Origin: an uncultured Collinsella sp.
Lineage (GTDB): Bacteria; Actinomycetota; Coriobacteriia; Coriobacteriales; Coriobacteriaceae
Direction of reading: 5' to 3'
Assembly: GCA_900551185.1 (NCBI GenBank)
Contig: URVF01000024.1
Location: forward strand, 1-12,331
Length of the DNA stretch: 12,331 nucleotides
A program made the translations under genes and the position numbers. Under the pieces are notes generated by a model. It did no database searches. It saw only the letters and a program-made list of their open reading frames with translations, and was not told the origin of the DNA. Below, piece by piece: positions 4,065 through 12,284 of this stretch. Numbering within the stretch: position 1 is the first letter of the stretch; every line of letters starts with the position of its first letter.

Positions 4065-6713
4065 ATGGTGAAAAAGTCACCGGAAAACACTACTCCCGCA
4101 ATTGTGGACAACGTAGAGGCGCTTGAGGCCAAGCTCGCTCAGATGCGAGAGGCCCAGGCGCTTTTTGCTACGTACACGCAGGAGCAGGTCGACAAGATCT
4201 TCTATGAGGCCGCCATGGCCGCCAACAAGGCTCGTATCCCGTTGGCGAAGATGGCCATCGAGGAGACCGGCCGCGGCGTTCTTGAGGACAAGGTCATCAA
4301 GAACCACTACGCCGCAGAGTACATCTACAACGCTTACAAGAACACCAAGACCTGTGGTGTCCTGGAGCGCGACGAGGCTTACGGCATCACCAAGATCGCC
4401 GAGCCCATCGGCATCGTGGGCGCCGTCATCCCGACGACCAACCCCACCTCCACCGCGATCTTCAAGACGCTGATCTGCCTGAAGACCCGCAACGCCATCA
4501 TCATCTCCCCGCACCCGGCTGCCGCCAAGTGCACCATCGCCGCCGCCAAGCTCGTGCTTGACGCCGCCGTCAAGGCCGGCGCCCCCGAGGGCATCATCGG
4601 CTGGGTCGATGTCCCCTCCATCGAGCTGACCAACATGGTCATGCGCGACGTCGACATCATCCTCGCCACCGGTGGCCCGGGCATGGTCAAGGCCGCTTAC
4701 TCCTCGGGCAAGCCCGCCCTGGGCGTTGGCGCCGGTAACACCCCGGTCGTCATCGACGACACCGCCGACGTGCTGCTCGCCGTCAACTCCATCATCCACT
4801 CCAAGACCTTCGACAACGGCATGATCTGCGCTTCCGAGCAGTCCGTGACTGTCATCGACAGCATCTATGACCAGGTTAAGGCCGAGTTCCAGAAGCGCGG
4901 CTGCTACTTCGTCAAGCAGGGTGCCGAGATGGAGGCCCTGCGTGCCGCCATGTTCAAGAACGGCGCTCTCGATCACCGCATCCCCGGCATGGCTGCCGCC
5001 AAGATCGCCGAGCTCGCCGGCATCGAGGTTCCCGCCAAGACCAAGATCCTGATCGCCGAGGTCACCTCCACCGACCCCGCCAAGGAGGAGTTCTCCCACG
5101 AGAAGCTCTCCCCGGTCCTGGCCATGTACCACGCCAAGGACTTCCAGGAGGCCGTCGACAAGGCCGAGCACCTGGTGCTCGCCGGTGGCCCGGGCCACAC
5201 CGCCTCTCTGTACGTGCACCCCGCCCAGGCCGAGAAGATCAGCCTGTTCGAGCACGTCATGAAGGCCTGCCGTATCGTCATCAACACCCCGTCCTCGCAC
5301 GGTGGCATCGGTGACCTGTACAACTTTGGCATGAAGCCGTCTCTGACCCTGGGCTGCGGCTCCTGGGGCGGCAACTCCGTCTCCGAGAACGTTGGGGTGA
5401 AGCACTTGATCAACGTTAAGACTGTGGCCGAGCGCCGTGAGAACATGCTGTGGTTCCGCGCTCCCGAGAAGGTCTACTTCAAGAAGGGTTCCACGCCCGT
5501 CGCCCTCGACGAGCTGGGCAACGTCATGGGCAAGAAGCGTGCCTTCATCGTCACCGACCAGTTCCTCTTCAAGAATGGCAACACCCGCGCCATCGAGGCC
5601 AAGCTCGACGAGATGGGCATCGCCCACGACTGCTTCTACGACGTCGAGCCCGATCCGTCGCTGCAGTGCGCACGTCGCGGCGCCAAGCAGATGGCCCTCT
5701 TTGAGCCGGACGTCATCATCGCCGTCGGCGGTGGCTCCGCTATGGACGCCGGCAAGATCATGTGGATGATGTACGAGCACCCTGAGTGCAAGTTTGAGGA
5801 CATGGCCATGGACTTCATGGACATCCGCAAGCGTATCTTCACCTTCCCCGAGATGGGCAAGAAGGCCTACTTCGTCGCCGTCCCGACCTCTTCGGGTACC
5901 GGCTCCGAGTGCACGCCGTTCGCCATCATCACCGACAAGGAGACCGGCATCAAGTGGCCGCTCGCCGACTACGCGCTGCTCCCCAACATGGCTATCGTCG
6001 ACGCCGACAACTGCATGACCGCCCCGCGCGGCTTGACCGCTGCCTCCGGCATCGACGTCATGACCCACGCCATCGAGTCCTACGTCTCCATCATGGCTTC
6101 CGACTACACCAAGGGCCTCTCCGAGCGCGCTGCCAAGCTCGTCTTTGAGAACCTGCCCTCCAGCTTCACGAACGGCGCCAAGGATCCGCATGCCCGCGAG
6201 GAGATGCACAACGCCTCCTGCATGGCCGGTATGGCCTTCGCCAACGCGTTCCTGGGCCTCAACCACTCCATGGCTCACAAGCTCGGCGCTTTCCATCACC
6301 TGCCCCACGGCATCGCTAACGCCGTCATCCTGACCCGCGTCATGCGCTACAACGCCGCCGAGGCTCCCGTCAAGATGGGTACCTTCTCCCAGTATCCTTA
6401 CCCCAACGCGCTGCACAACTACGCCGAGATGGCCAAGTACTGCGGCATCGAGGGCAAGGACGACAAGGAGGTCTTCGAGAACTTCATCACGAAGCTCGAG
6501 GAGCTCAAGGACTTCATCGGCGTCAAGAAGACCATCGCCGACTACGGTGTTGACGAGCAGTACTTCCTCGACACCCTCGACGAGATGACCGAGCAGGCAT
6601 TCAACGACCAGTGCACCGGCGCCAACCCGCGCTACCCGCTCATGAGCGAGATCAAGGAGCTCTACCTGGACGCCTACTACGGCCGCGAGCCCCAGGACTA
6701 CGCCGTCTGCTAG
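4065..6713 (+). CDS. adhE: Bifunctional acetaldehyde-CoA / alcohol dehydrogenase
   Basis: Reduces acetyl-CoA to acetaldehyde and then ethanol, using two NADH, to rebalance redox in fermentation; AdhE proteins assemble into cytoplasmic filaments (spirosomes). The 882 residues have the full-length family layout. The N-terminal aldehyde dehydrogenase half (about 15-450) has NPTSTAIFK (126-134) and catalytic Cys255 in NGMICASEQ. After a linker, the iron-dependent alcohol dehydrogenase half (about 460-870) has GGGSAMDAGK (555-564) for NAD. Iron ligands, inferred from the E. coli protein, are Asp664, His668, His734 and His748 in SGIDVMTHA, LNHSMAHKLG and HHLPHG. The ATG at 4065 has AAGGAG at 4053-4058, 6 nt away. 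Codon use is very biased towards C/G endings, suggesting high expression. A terminator overlaps the stop codon. Confidence 0.98.
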   Translation: MVKKSPENTTPAIVDNVEALEAKLAQMREAQALFATYTQEQVDKIFYEAAMAANKARIPLAKMAIEETGRGVLEDKVIKNHYAAEYIYNAYKNTKTCGVLERDEAYGITKIAEPIGIVGAVIPTTNPTSTAIFKTLICLKTRNAIIISPHPAAAKCTIAAAKLVLDAAVKAGAPEGIIGWVDVPSIELTNMVMRDVDIILATGGPGMVKAAYSSGKPALGVGAGNTPVVIDDTADVLLAVNSIIHSKTFDNGMICASEQSVTVIDSIYDQVKAEFQKRGCYFVKQGAEMEALRAAMFKNGALDHRIPGMAAAKIAELAGIEVPAKTKILIAEVTSTDPAKEEFSHEKLSPVLAMYHAKDFQEAVDKAEHLVLAGGPGHTASLYVHPAQAEKISLFEHVMKACRIVINTPSSHGGIGDLYNFGMKPSLTLGCGSWGGNSVSENVGVKHLINVKTVAERRENMLWFRAPEKVYFKKGSTPVALDELGNVMGKKRAFIVTDQFLFKNGNTRAIEAKLDEMGIAHDCFYDVEPDPSLQCARRGAKQMALFEPDVIIAVGGGSAMDAGKIMWMMYEHPECKFEDMAMDFMDIRKRIFTFPEMGKKAYFVAVPTSSGTGSECTPFAIITDKETGIKWPLADYALLPNMAIVDADNCMTAPRGLTAASGIDVMTHAIESYVSIMASDYTKGLSERAAKLVFENLPSSFTNGAKDPHAREEMHNASCMAGMAFANAFLGLNHSMAHKLGAFHHLPHGIANAVILTRVMRYNAAEAPVKMGTFSQYPYPNALHNYAEMAKYCGIEGKDDKEVFENFITKLEELKDFIGVKKTIADYGVDEQYFLDTLDEMTEQAFNDQCTGANPRYPLMSEIKELYLDAYYGREPQDYAVC

Positions 6714-6731
6714 TTTTTAGCACGGTTTTTT
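6703..6731 (+). terminator. adhE terminator, overlapping the stop codon
   Basis: CCGT-CT-GCTA pairs with TAGC-ACGG (8 bp with a CT bulge, loop GTTTT), followed directly by six T (6726-6731). The adhE stop codon TAG (6711-6713) lies in the stem and loop, so a terminating ribosome would cover the hairpin. It is weaker than the other terminators here and may allow read-through into the next gene. Confidence 0.65.
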
Positions 6732-6732
6732 G

Positions 6733-6769
6733 CGGCGGGGGTGCACGGGTGTTTCACACACCCCCGCCG
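6733..6769 (+). repeat. GC-rich hairpin without T-tail
   Basis: CGGCGGGGGTG (6733-6743) pairs perfectly with CACCCCCGCCG (6759-6769) around a 15-nt loop. No T-run follows on the plus strand, so it is not a normal intrinsic terminator. It begins two bases after the T-tract of the adhE terminator and ends 33 nt before the next ATG; it could act as an mRNA 3'-end stabiliser or as a 5'-leader structure of the downstream gene. Confidence 0.7.
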
Positions 6770-6802
6770 TCGCTTCTATCGCATCGTTGAAAGGATGCAA
6801 CC

Positions 6803-7567
6803 ATGCTGCTACCCGATTCCAAGACCGAGCTCGTCCGCCGTGGCAACAAGGTCGTTTACGACCTGGGCGACAAGATCGTCAAGGTCTTTAACGAGACCAA
6901 GCCTGTCTCCGACGTGTTCAACGAGGCTTTGAATCTTGCCCGCATCAATGAGTGCGGCATCCGCAGCCCCAAGGCTCTCGAGGTTTCCCAGCTCGAGAAC
7001 GCCAACGGCTGGGCGCTCGTGACCGAGAAGGTTCCGGGCACCACCCTTGCCGAGAAGATGACTGCCGAGCCCCAGCGCTTTGGTGAGTACCTCGAGATGT
7101 TCGTCGACCTCCAGATCGAGATCCACGGCTACACCTCCCCGCTGCTCAACCGTCAGCGCGACAAGTACGCCCGCATGATCGACAGCCTTGATCAGCTCAA
7201 TGCCACCACGCGCTACAACCTTCAGGAGCGTCTGGACGGCATGACCAAGGAGTTCAAGGTCTGCCACGGCGACTTCAACCCCTCCAACGTCATCGTCGGC
7301 GACGACGGCCAGCTCTATGTGTGCGACTGGGCACACGCCACCCAGGGCTCCCCTGCTGCCGACGTTGCCACCACCTACCTGCTCTTTGCCCTCAACAGCA
7401 AGGACCAGGCCGAGGCCTACCTGGAGCTCTACTGCGACCGCGCCGACATGCCCATGCAGGTCGTGCGTCAGTGGACGAGCATCGTTGCCGCTTCCGAGCT
7501 CGCTCGTAAGCGCAACGTGAACGATGAGTTCCTGAAGAACTGGATCGACGTCGTCGATTATCAGTAA
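6803..7567 (+). CDS. APH-family (protein-kinase-like) phosphotransferase, substrate unknown
   Basis: Small-molecule kinase of the aminoglycoside/choline phosphotransferase fold. Of 254 residues, the N-lobe has VKVFNET with a likely ATP-binding Lys27 and Glu75 in VTEKVPGTT. The catalytic loop is CHGDFNPSN (154-162, Asp157 as base, Asn162 as metal ligand) and the DFG-like metal motif is CDWAHAT (174-180, Asp175). All catalytic positions look intact. ATG 6803 has AAGGA at 6791-6795. Base and codon use match the neighbours, so there is no sign of recent transfer or of a resistance cassette. The fold also covers choline, homoserine, fructosamine and other kinases, so the label aminoglycoside resistance would be unjustified. 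No clear promoter is visible: it may depend on read-through from adhE, and it ends in its own terminator. Confidence 0.85.
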   Translation: MLLPDSKTELVRRGNKVVYDLGDKIVKVFNETKPVSDVFNEALNLARINECGIRSPKALEVSQLENANGWALVTEKVPGTTLAEKMTAEPQRFGEYLEMFVDLQIEIHGYTSPLLNRQRDKYARMIDSLDQLNATTRYNLQERLDGMTKEFKVCHGDFNPSNVIVGDDGQLYVCDWAHATQGSPAADVATTYLLFALNSKDQAEAYLELYCDRADMPMQVVRQWTSIVAASELARKRNVNDEFLKNWIDVVDYQ

Positions 7568-7599
7568 TATCTGAGCGATTTATTTCGCATCGGAGGCAC

Positions 7600-7642
7600 A
7601 AGGAAAACCCCGCAGCTCGCATGGGCTGTGGGGTTTTCCTTT
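7600..7642 (+). terminator. Terminator of the phosphotransferase gene
   Basis: AAGGAAAACCCC pairs with GGGGTTTTCCTT (12 bp), extended inward by GCAGC/GCTGT (one G-U), giving about 17 bp around an 8-nt loop. Ts at the 3' edge follow on the plus strand. The A-rich 5' arm means it could also work on the opposite strand. Confidence 0.9.
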
Positions 7643-7666
7643 AAGATATCGAGGATGCCACAAGAT

Positions 7667-7715
7667 AAAAGGACGGCCCCGCATCTCCCCGATCTGGAGA
7701 AATGCGGGGCCGTCC
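7667..7715 (-). terminator. Terminator of the dxr-rseP-ispG-proS transcript
   Basis: A perfect 14-bp stem GGACGGCCCCGCAT / ATGCGGGGCCGTCC (7671-7684 and 7702-7715), with TCC/GGA pairing inside, is followed on the minus strand by TTTT (7670-7667). It lies 31 nt after the proS stop. With the terminator at 7600-7642 it insulates two convergent transcripts. Confidence 0.9.
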
Positions 7716-7745
7716 CGTATATCGAACTACAAGCGAAATCGTCGA

Positions 7746-9467
7746 TTAACGGCGGGCCGCCTTAACAAGCTCGGCGACCTTGGCGACGACCTCGTCGATC
7801 GTCACATCCTCGCGCTCACCCGTGACACGGTCCTTGAGCTCAACGGTGCCATTCTTAAGGCCACGCTTACCCAGAACGACCTGATACGGGAAGCCCATAA
7901 GATCGTTGTCGGCAAACTTAAAGCCGGGACGCTCGTCGCGGTCGTCGACGACAACCTCGATACCCTCGGCGCACAGGCCATCAACGATCTGCTCGCAGAC
8001 GGTAGCGCACTCCTCCTTCTTGGGATCGAGCGGAATCACCGCGACCTCGTACGGGGCAACGGAGACCGGCCAGACGATGCCGTGCTCGTCGTTGTGCTGC
8101 TCCACGACGGCAGCGAGCGAGCGGGACACACCAACGCCGTAGCAACCCATGATGAGCGGCTTCTCCTTACCGTCCTCATCCATAAAGGTGGCACCCATGG
8201 CCTCGGAATACTTGGTGCCCAGCTGGAAGACCTGAGAGACCTCGATGCCACGGGCAGCAGAGAGCGGCTTGCCGCAGTGCGGGCAGGGGTCGCCGGCGAC
8301 AACGGTGACCAGATCAGCCCACTCGTCGACGGTAAAGTCGCGCTCGGGGCAGGCACCGGTAAAGTGATAGTCGACCTCGTTGGCACCGCTGGCCCACTGC
8401 TTGGACTCGCGCAGGCACTCGTCGCAGACCAGACGAATGCCCTCGGGCAGGTTAACCGGTCCGATAAAGCCCTTATGCAGACCGTAGGTCTGGAGCTCCT
8501 CATCGGTCATCATGCGATAACCCTTGCCAAAGACATGCTCGGCCTTGCAGTCATTGAGCTCATGATCGCCCGGGACAATGGCCACGACTGGCTTGCCCTC
8601 GGCATCGATGAGAGCCAAGGACTTGCGCGTGCCGTTCTCGGGGAAGCCAAAGAACTTTGCAACGGCCTCGATGGTGCCCATGCCCGGAGTCTTGACCTTG
8701 GTGAGCGTACCGTCGCCAGGACCCTCGGTCACAACGACCTTGGTGCTTGCGGCCTCATCGTCGGCAGCGAAGCCGCAATCGTCGCAGTAGACGAGCGAAG
8801 CCTCGCCGGCGTCGGCCAAAGCCATATACTCGACGGAGGTATCGCCACCGATCTCGCCGGAGTCGGCGACAACGGGCAGGGCCTTGATGTAGCAGCGCTC
8901 GCAAATGTTGGCATAGGCCTGCTTCATCTTGTCGTACTCCTCCTGCAGGCTCTCCTGCGTGGCGGAGAAGCTGTAGGCGTCCTTCATGATGAACTCACGA
9001 CCGCGCATCAGGCCAAAGCGAGGGCGGAACTCGTCGCGGAACTTGTCCTGAATGTGGTACAGGTTGACGGGCAGCTGCTTATAGGAGCGCAGCTCATTGC
9101 GCACCAGGGCCGTGACGGTCTCCTCGTGCGTGGGGCCCAGGACGAACTCGCGACCGTGACGGTCGTCAAAGCGCACAAGCTCCTTGCCATAGGCGTCGAT
9201 GCGGCCGGACTCACGCCACAACTCGGCATCGACCATGATAGGCATCATAAGCTCCTGGGCGCCGGCAGCGTCCATCTCGTCGCGCACGATGTTCTCAATC
9301 TTGCGGATCGAGCGCCAAGCAAGCGGCAGATAGGAATACAGGCCGGCGGCCTCCTTGCGGATCATGCCGGCACGGAGCAACAGGCGGTGGCTGGCGAGCT
9401 CAGCGTCCGCCGGATCCTCTTTAAGCGTCGGAGCATAGAGCTTAGACATATACATTGCTCGAGTCAT
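7746..9467 (-). CDS. proS: Prolyl-tRNA synthetase, bacterial type with editing domain
   Basis: Charges tRNA-Pro with proline and edits mischarged alanine. Its 573 residues fit the long bacterial ProRS. GPTHEE (111-116) comes first, then class II motif 2, FRDEFRPRFG (143-152), followed by GREFIMKDAYSF. The insertion/editing domain spans about 230-395 between CDDC (228-231) and CPHC (395-398). Motif 3 is GCYGVGVSR (441-449), and an anticodon-binding domain ends the protein (about 470-573). The ATG at 9467 directly abuts the ispG stop (TAAATG). Its ribosome site, GAGGAG, lies within the last codons of ispG with a good 6-nt spacing, which favours it over ATGs at codons 5 and 7. It is the last gene of the minus-strand cluster. 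The identity is certain. Confidence 0.98.
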   Translation of the reverse strand: MTRAMYMSKLYAPTLKEDPADAELASHRLLLRAGMIRKEAAGLYSYLPLAWRSIRKIENIVRDEMDAAGAQELMMPIMVDAELWRESGRIDAYGKELVRFDDRHGREFVLGPTHEETVTALVRNELRSYKQLPVNLYHIQDKFRDEFRPRFGLMRGREFIMKDAYSFSATQESLQEEYDKMKQAYANICERCYIKALPVVADSGEIGGDTSVEYMALADAGEASLVYCDDCGFAADDEAASTKVVVTEGPGDGTLTKVKTPGMGTIEAVAKFFGFPENGTRKSLALIDAEGKPVVAIVPGDHELNDCKAEHVFGKGYRMMTDEELQTYGLHKGFIGPVNLPEGIRLVCDECLRESKQWASGANEVDYHFTGACPERDFTVDEWADLVTVVAGDPCPHCGKPLSAARGIEVSQVFQLGTKYSEAMGATFMDEDGKEKPLIMGCYGVGVSRSLAAVVEQHNDEHGIVWPVSVAPYEVAVIPLDPKKEECATVCEQIVDGLCAEGIEVVVDDRDERPGFKFADNDLMGFPYQVVLGKRGLKNGTVELKDRVTGEREDVTIDEVVAKVAELVKAARR

Positions 9468-10550
9468 TTACTTCTCCTCAATAAGCTTGTCGACCTCGGC
9501 CATAAGCGCGTCGACAATTTGGTCCTCAGCTACTTTACCAATGATCTGGCCATGCGAAAAGAGCAAGGCCTGACCACGTCCGCAAGCAACGCCCAGGTCA
9601 GCGTCAGAGGCCTCGCCCGGGCCATTAACCGCGCATCCCATCACGGCAATCGAAAGCGGCGCAGAGTAGTTCTTGAGCCGCTCGGTGACCTCCTCGGCGA
9701 TTGGGATGAGGTTGACCTGGCAGCGGGCACACGTGGGGCACGAGACGATCTCGGGGCCACGGCGGCGAAGGCCCAGCGACTGCAGGATGCCCCAGGCGAC
9801 CGGCGGCTCCTCGACCGGGTCGGCCGTGAGCGAGACGCGCATGGTGTCGCCAATGCCCTCGGAGAGCAGAATACCCAGTCCCACAGAGCTCTTAATGGTG
9901 CCCTGGAGCTTGGTACCGGCCTCCGTCACGCCCAAATGAAGCGGAACATGGGGGATTTCGCGCGACAGGGCACGATAGGTATCAAGCGTCGTAGACACGC
10001 TATGTGCCTTGGCGGAAAGCACGATGTTGGTAAAGCCGCGGTCCTCAAAGTGCTTGACGAAGCGCTCGCTCGACATCACGAGTTTCTCGGGCTGCGTAAG
10101 CCCATCGCGCTCGGCGATATCCTGCTCAAGCGAGCCGGCGTTCACGCCAATGCGAATCGCGCACCCAGCGGCGCCCGCAGCATCGATCACGGCATCGACC
10201 TTGGCCCAATCGCCGATATTGCCGGGGTTGATGCGCAGCTTGGAGGCACCAGCCTCGACAGCGCCAATGGCGAGCTTATGGTTAAAGTGGATATCGGCGA
10301 CAATCGGCACCGGAGACTCGGAACAAATCGTGCGAAAGCCCTCGAGCGCAGCCTCGGTAGGCACGCTCACGCGCACGATATCGCAGCCAGCCTGCGCCAA
10401 CGCGCACACTTGCGCAAGCGTTGCCTGGGCATCAGCGGTATCGGTGCAGGTCATAGACTGAACCACGACCGGAGCGCCACCACCGATCTGCACGCCGCCC
10501 ACATGCACGGGGCGCGTCAACTCGCGAGGCAAAGGATGGGATAAAGACAA
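9468..10550 (-). CDS. ispG: 4-hydroxy-3-methylbut-2-enyl-diphosphate synthase
   Basis: Iron-sulfur enzyme of the non-mevalonate (MEP) pathway that converts MEcPP to HMBPP. The frame stays open far upstream into rseP, but family proteins begin close to the PVHVGGVQIGGG segment. I choose the TTG at 10550 (360 aa, normal size): AGGGGAG (10565-10559) stands 8 nt before it, while the nearby GTG at 10559 touches that ribosome site. The TIM-barrel part has VQSMTCTDTAD (30-40), GCDIVRVSVP (55-64) and LRINPGNIG (105-113). The C-terminal 4Fe-4S part has Cys271, Cys274 and Cys306, with Glu313 in CAVNGPGE. The start is 13 nt after the rseP stop, and the end touches the proS start. Identity is firm; the start is less certain. 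Confidence 0.96.
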   Translation of the reverse strand: MSLSHPLPRELTRPVHVGGVQIGGGAPVVVQSMTCTDTADAQATLAQVCALAQAGCDIVRVSVPTEAALEGFRTICSESPVPIVADIHFNHKLAIGAVEAGASKLRINPGNIGDWAKVDAVIDAAGAAGCAIRIGVNAGSLEQDIAERDGLTQPEKLVMSSERFVKHFEDRGFTNIVLSAKAHSVSTTLDTYRALSREIPHVPLHLGVTEAGTKLQGTIKSSVGLGILLSEGIGDTMRVSLTADPVEEPPVAWGILQSLGLRRRGPEIVSCPTCARCQVNLIPIAEEVTERLKNYSAPLSIAVMGCAVNGPGEASDADLGVACGRGQALLFSHGQIIGKVAEDQIVDALMAEVDKLIEEK

Positions 10551-10563
10551 TCCAAACACTCCC

Positions 10564-11925
10564 CTACAGAATAAATCGAAGGATGTCGGAACGAAGCATA
10601 TAGACAAACAGCAGCGCAAAGAGCGCGATGCCGACATAGCTGACGATTGTCTGCACTTTGAGCGGCAGCTCGCGGCCCGCAATCTTTTGAATAATCTCGA
10701 TGACCAGCTTGCCGCCATCGAGTGGTGGGATGGGCAGCAGGTTCATAAAGCCAAGCGAGAACGAAATGAGGGCGGCAAACGAAAGGAACGTGGCAGGGCC
10801 GGCAGCAGCGGCCTGTGAGGACATAACGCTAATACCCACGATCGAAGAAGACTGATCGAGAATCTCCATCGTATGCTGCGGCTGGAGCAGGCGCATCACG
10901 CCATCCGCTGTCTGCACGACATAGGAGAACGACAGGCGAGCCGACGTGATGGGGTCTAAACGGACCACCTGCGTAGAGGCATACACACCTAGGCGCTCGT
11001 CCTCTTTGAGCGCAACCGTGGTCGAATGCTGCTTGCCGTCACGCTCGTACTCGATGGCGATATCGTCCTTACCGGCGGCCTTGCCGATGGCATCGTAGAC
11101 ATCCATCCAAGTGGAACATGAGACACCGTCAACCGAAAGGATTGCATCACCGGCCTCGATACCCGCCTTGGCGGCAATAGACCCCTCGTCAACCTGACCG
11201 ATCACGTTGGTATCCATCGGCACGGTGACACCCGCAATGGAATAGATGCTCATAAGGAGCAAAAAACCCGTCAAGATATTGACGATAATGCCCGCGAGCA
11301 GCATAAAGGCGCGCTTGAGAAAGCCTTGGCCAAGATAGGTGTGCGAGCGCTCTTGCGCAAGGAACTCGGCCTCGCCGCACGGCAGCTCCCACGCATCGCC
11401 CTCGGCAGTCGCATGTTCGCGATCGAAAAGGCGGCCATCAAAGGTGGTATAGCCTGCCGTGTCTCGCGGCAACGTCTGATATTTGGTGGGATAGTAGCTC
11501 GACGAGGGCTTCTCCCCTTCCTCATACCAGGGCGCGATGGAGCCCCAGCCCAGCAAAAGGGCGCATGCCTCGAGCATATCCTCCTCGGAAAGCTCGAGCT
11601 CGACAGCAAGGTCGGCCACGGTCACGCGACCATGACGATAGATAGCCGCGAGCACGCGATCGGCGCACGAAACATCGGTCGGATCCATACCGCAGATGGC
11701 AGCGTAGCCACCCAGCAGCAGCGGGGTCACGCCAAACTTGGTTCCAATGCGACGCGACGTGTAATGGATGTCAAAGCGGCACGGCAGACCCAAAAAGAAC
11801 TCGGTCACACGGACGCCGCAGGCACGCGCCGCCAAAAAGTGGCCGCCCTCGTGCAAAAACACGAGGACGGAAAGCATCAGCAGGCCCCAAAAGACCGATG
11901 AGAGAACGCTCAGAACAGTATCCAT
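10564..11925 (-). CDS. rseP: RseP-like site-2 intramembrane metalloprotease (M50) with inserted domain
   Basis: Zinc protease of the inner membrane that cuts single-pass substrates such as anti-sigma factors. From ATG 11925 it has 453 aa. TM1 (about 8-30) carries the active-site motif HEGGH (25-29). Then come a cytosolic part with LGGY, a long insertion (about 81-200), TM2 (about 204-228) and one PDZ domain (about 236-315). A TM segment (about 377-397) ends in NLLPIPPLDGG (395-405), holding the third zinc ligand, and a final TM covers about 425-444. Start choice is poor: AAGGA (11941-11945) is 15 nt from this ATG, and an in-frame TTG at 11940 (458 aa) sits right against it. The segment 84-135 looks like a winged helix and is unusual for this family. 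It follows dxr by 25 nt. Confidence 0.93.
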   Translation of the reverse strand: MDTVLSVLSSVFWGLLMLSVLVFLHEGGHFLAARACGVRVTEFFLGLPCRFDIHYTSRRIGTKFGVTPLLLGGYAAICGMDPTDVSCADRVLAAIYRHGRVTVADLAVELELSEEDMLEACALLLGWGSIAPWYEEGEKPSSSYYPTKYQTLPRDTAGYTTFDGRLFDREHATAEGDAWELPCGEAEFLAQERSHTYLGQGFLKRAFMLLAGIIVNILTGFLLLMSIYSIAGVTVPMDTNVIGQVDEGSIAAKAGIEAGDAILSVDGVSCSTWMDVYDAIGKAAGKDDIAIEYERDGKQHSTTVALKEDERLGVYASTQVVRLDPITSARLSFSYVVQTADGVMRLLQPQHTMEILDQSSSIVGISVMSSQAAAAGPATFLSFAALISFSLGFMNLLPIPPLDGGKLVIEIIQKIAGRELPLKVQTIVSYVGIALFALLFVYMLRSDILRFIL

Positions 11926-11950
11926 AAAACGAAAAAGCAATCCTTATGGG

Positions 11951-12284
11951 TTAGGAACGGGTTGCGGCGAGCACCTGCGCAGCCTTTTCACGCGCCCACG
12001 CATCGATGTCGCGAAGCTGCTCAAACGAATCGACCGCCTGCATATCGTGGGCATCCATGCAGGATTCTACAATGCGATCGATATCGGTAAAGCTGCAGCC
12101 ATCGTGCAGGAAGGCATCGACGGCAACCTCGTTGGCGGCATTGAGCACGCACGGCATGGTGCCACCCGTCTTGCCGGCACGCTCGGCCAGTGCCAGACAG
12201 CGGAAGGTATCCATGTCGGCAGCATCAAACGTGAGCTGCCCCAGCTCGCGGAAATCGATACGAGGCGCCGGGGTATCCCAACGC
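11951..12284 (-). CDS. dxr: 1-deoxy-D-xylulose 5-phosphate reductoisomerase (5' end missing)
   Basis: First committed enzyme of the MEP isoprenoid pathway (DXP to MEP, NADPH-dependent). Only the C-terminal 110 residues are present, from RWDTPAPRIDF through LGQLTFDAADMDTFRCLALA and the well conserved GGTMPCVLNAANEVAVDAFL to the stop. Full-length proteins are about 390 residues. The frame meets adapter at 12284/12285. A gene caller would extend it into adapter and give an N-terminus MCIRDR, which is artificial. Its place before rseP and ispG matches the frequent dxr-rseP(-ispG) order in bacteria. Edge truncation, not a pseudogene. Confidence 0.93.

Noticed and set aside
4077..6416. 779-codon open frame on the minus strand opposite adhE
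   Set aside because: It is the mirror of a highly codon-biased GC-rich gene. The translation is Gly/Asp/Val/Leu/His-rich and low in complexity, with no motif, and adhE explains the region fully.
6733..6769. GC hairpin as a second adhE terminator
   Set aside because: No T-run follows on the plus strand and no suitable tail is present on the minus strand, so I list it only as a hairpin.
6803..7567. Aminoglycoside resistance gene
   Set aside because: Only the general APH fold motifs are visible; resident codon use and the lack of mobile flanks argue against an acquired resistance determinant.
8082..10544. 820-codon open frame on the plus strand opposite proS and ispG
   Set aside because: Same shadow effect: it crosses two well-identified genes, shows no domain, and has a composition typical of antisense of GC-rich coding DNA.
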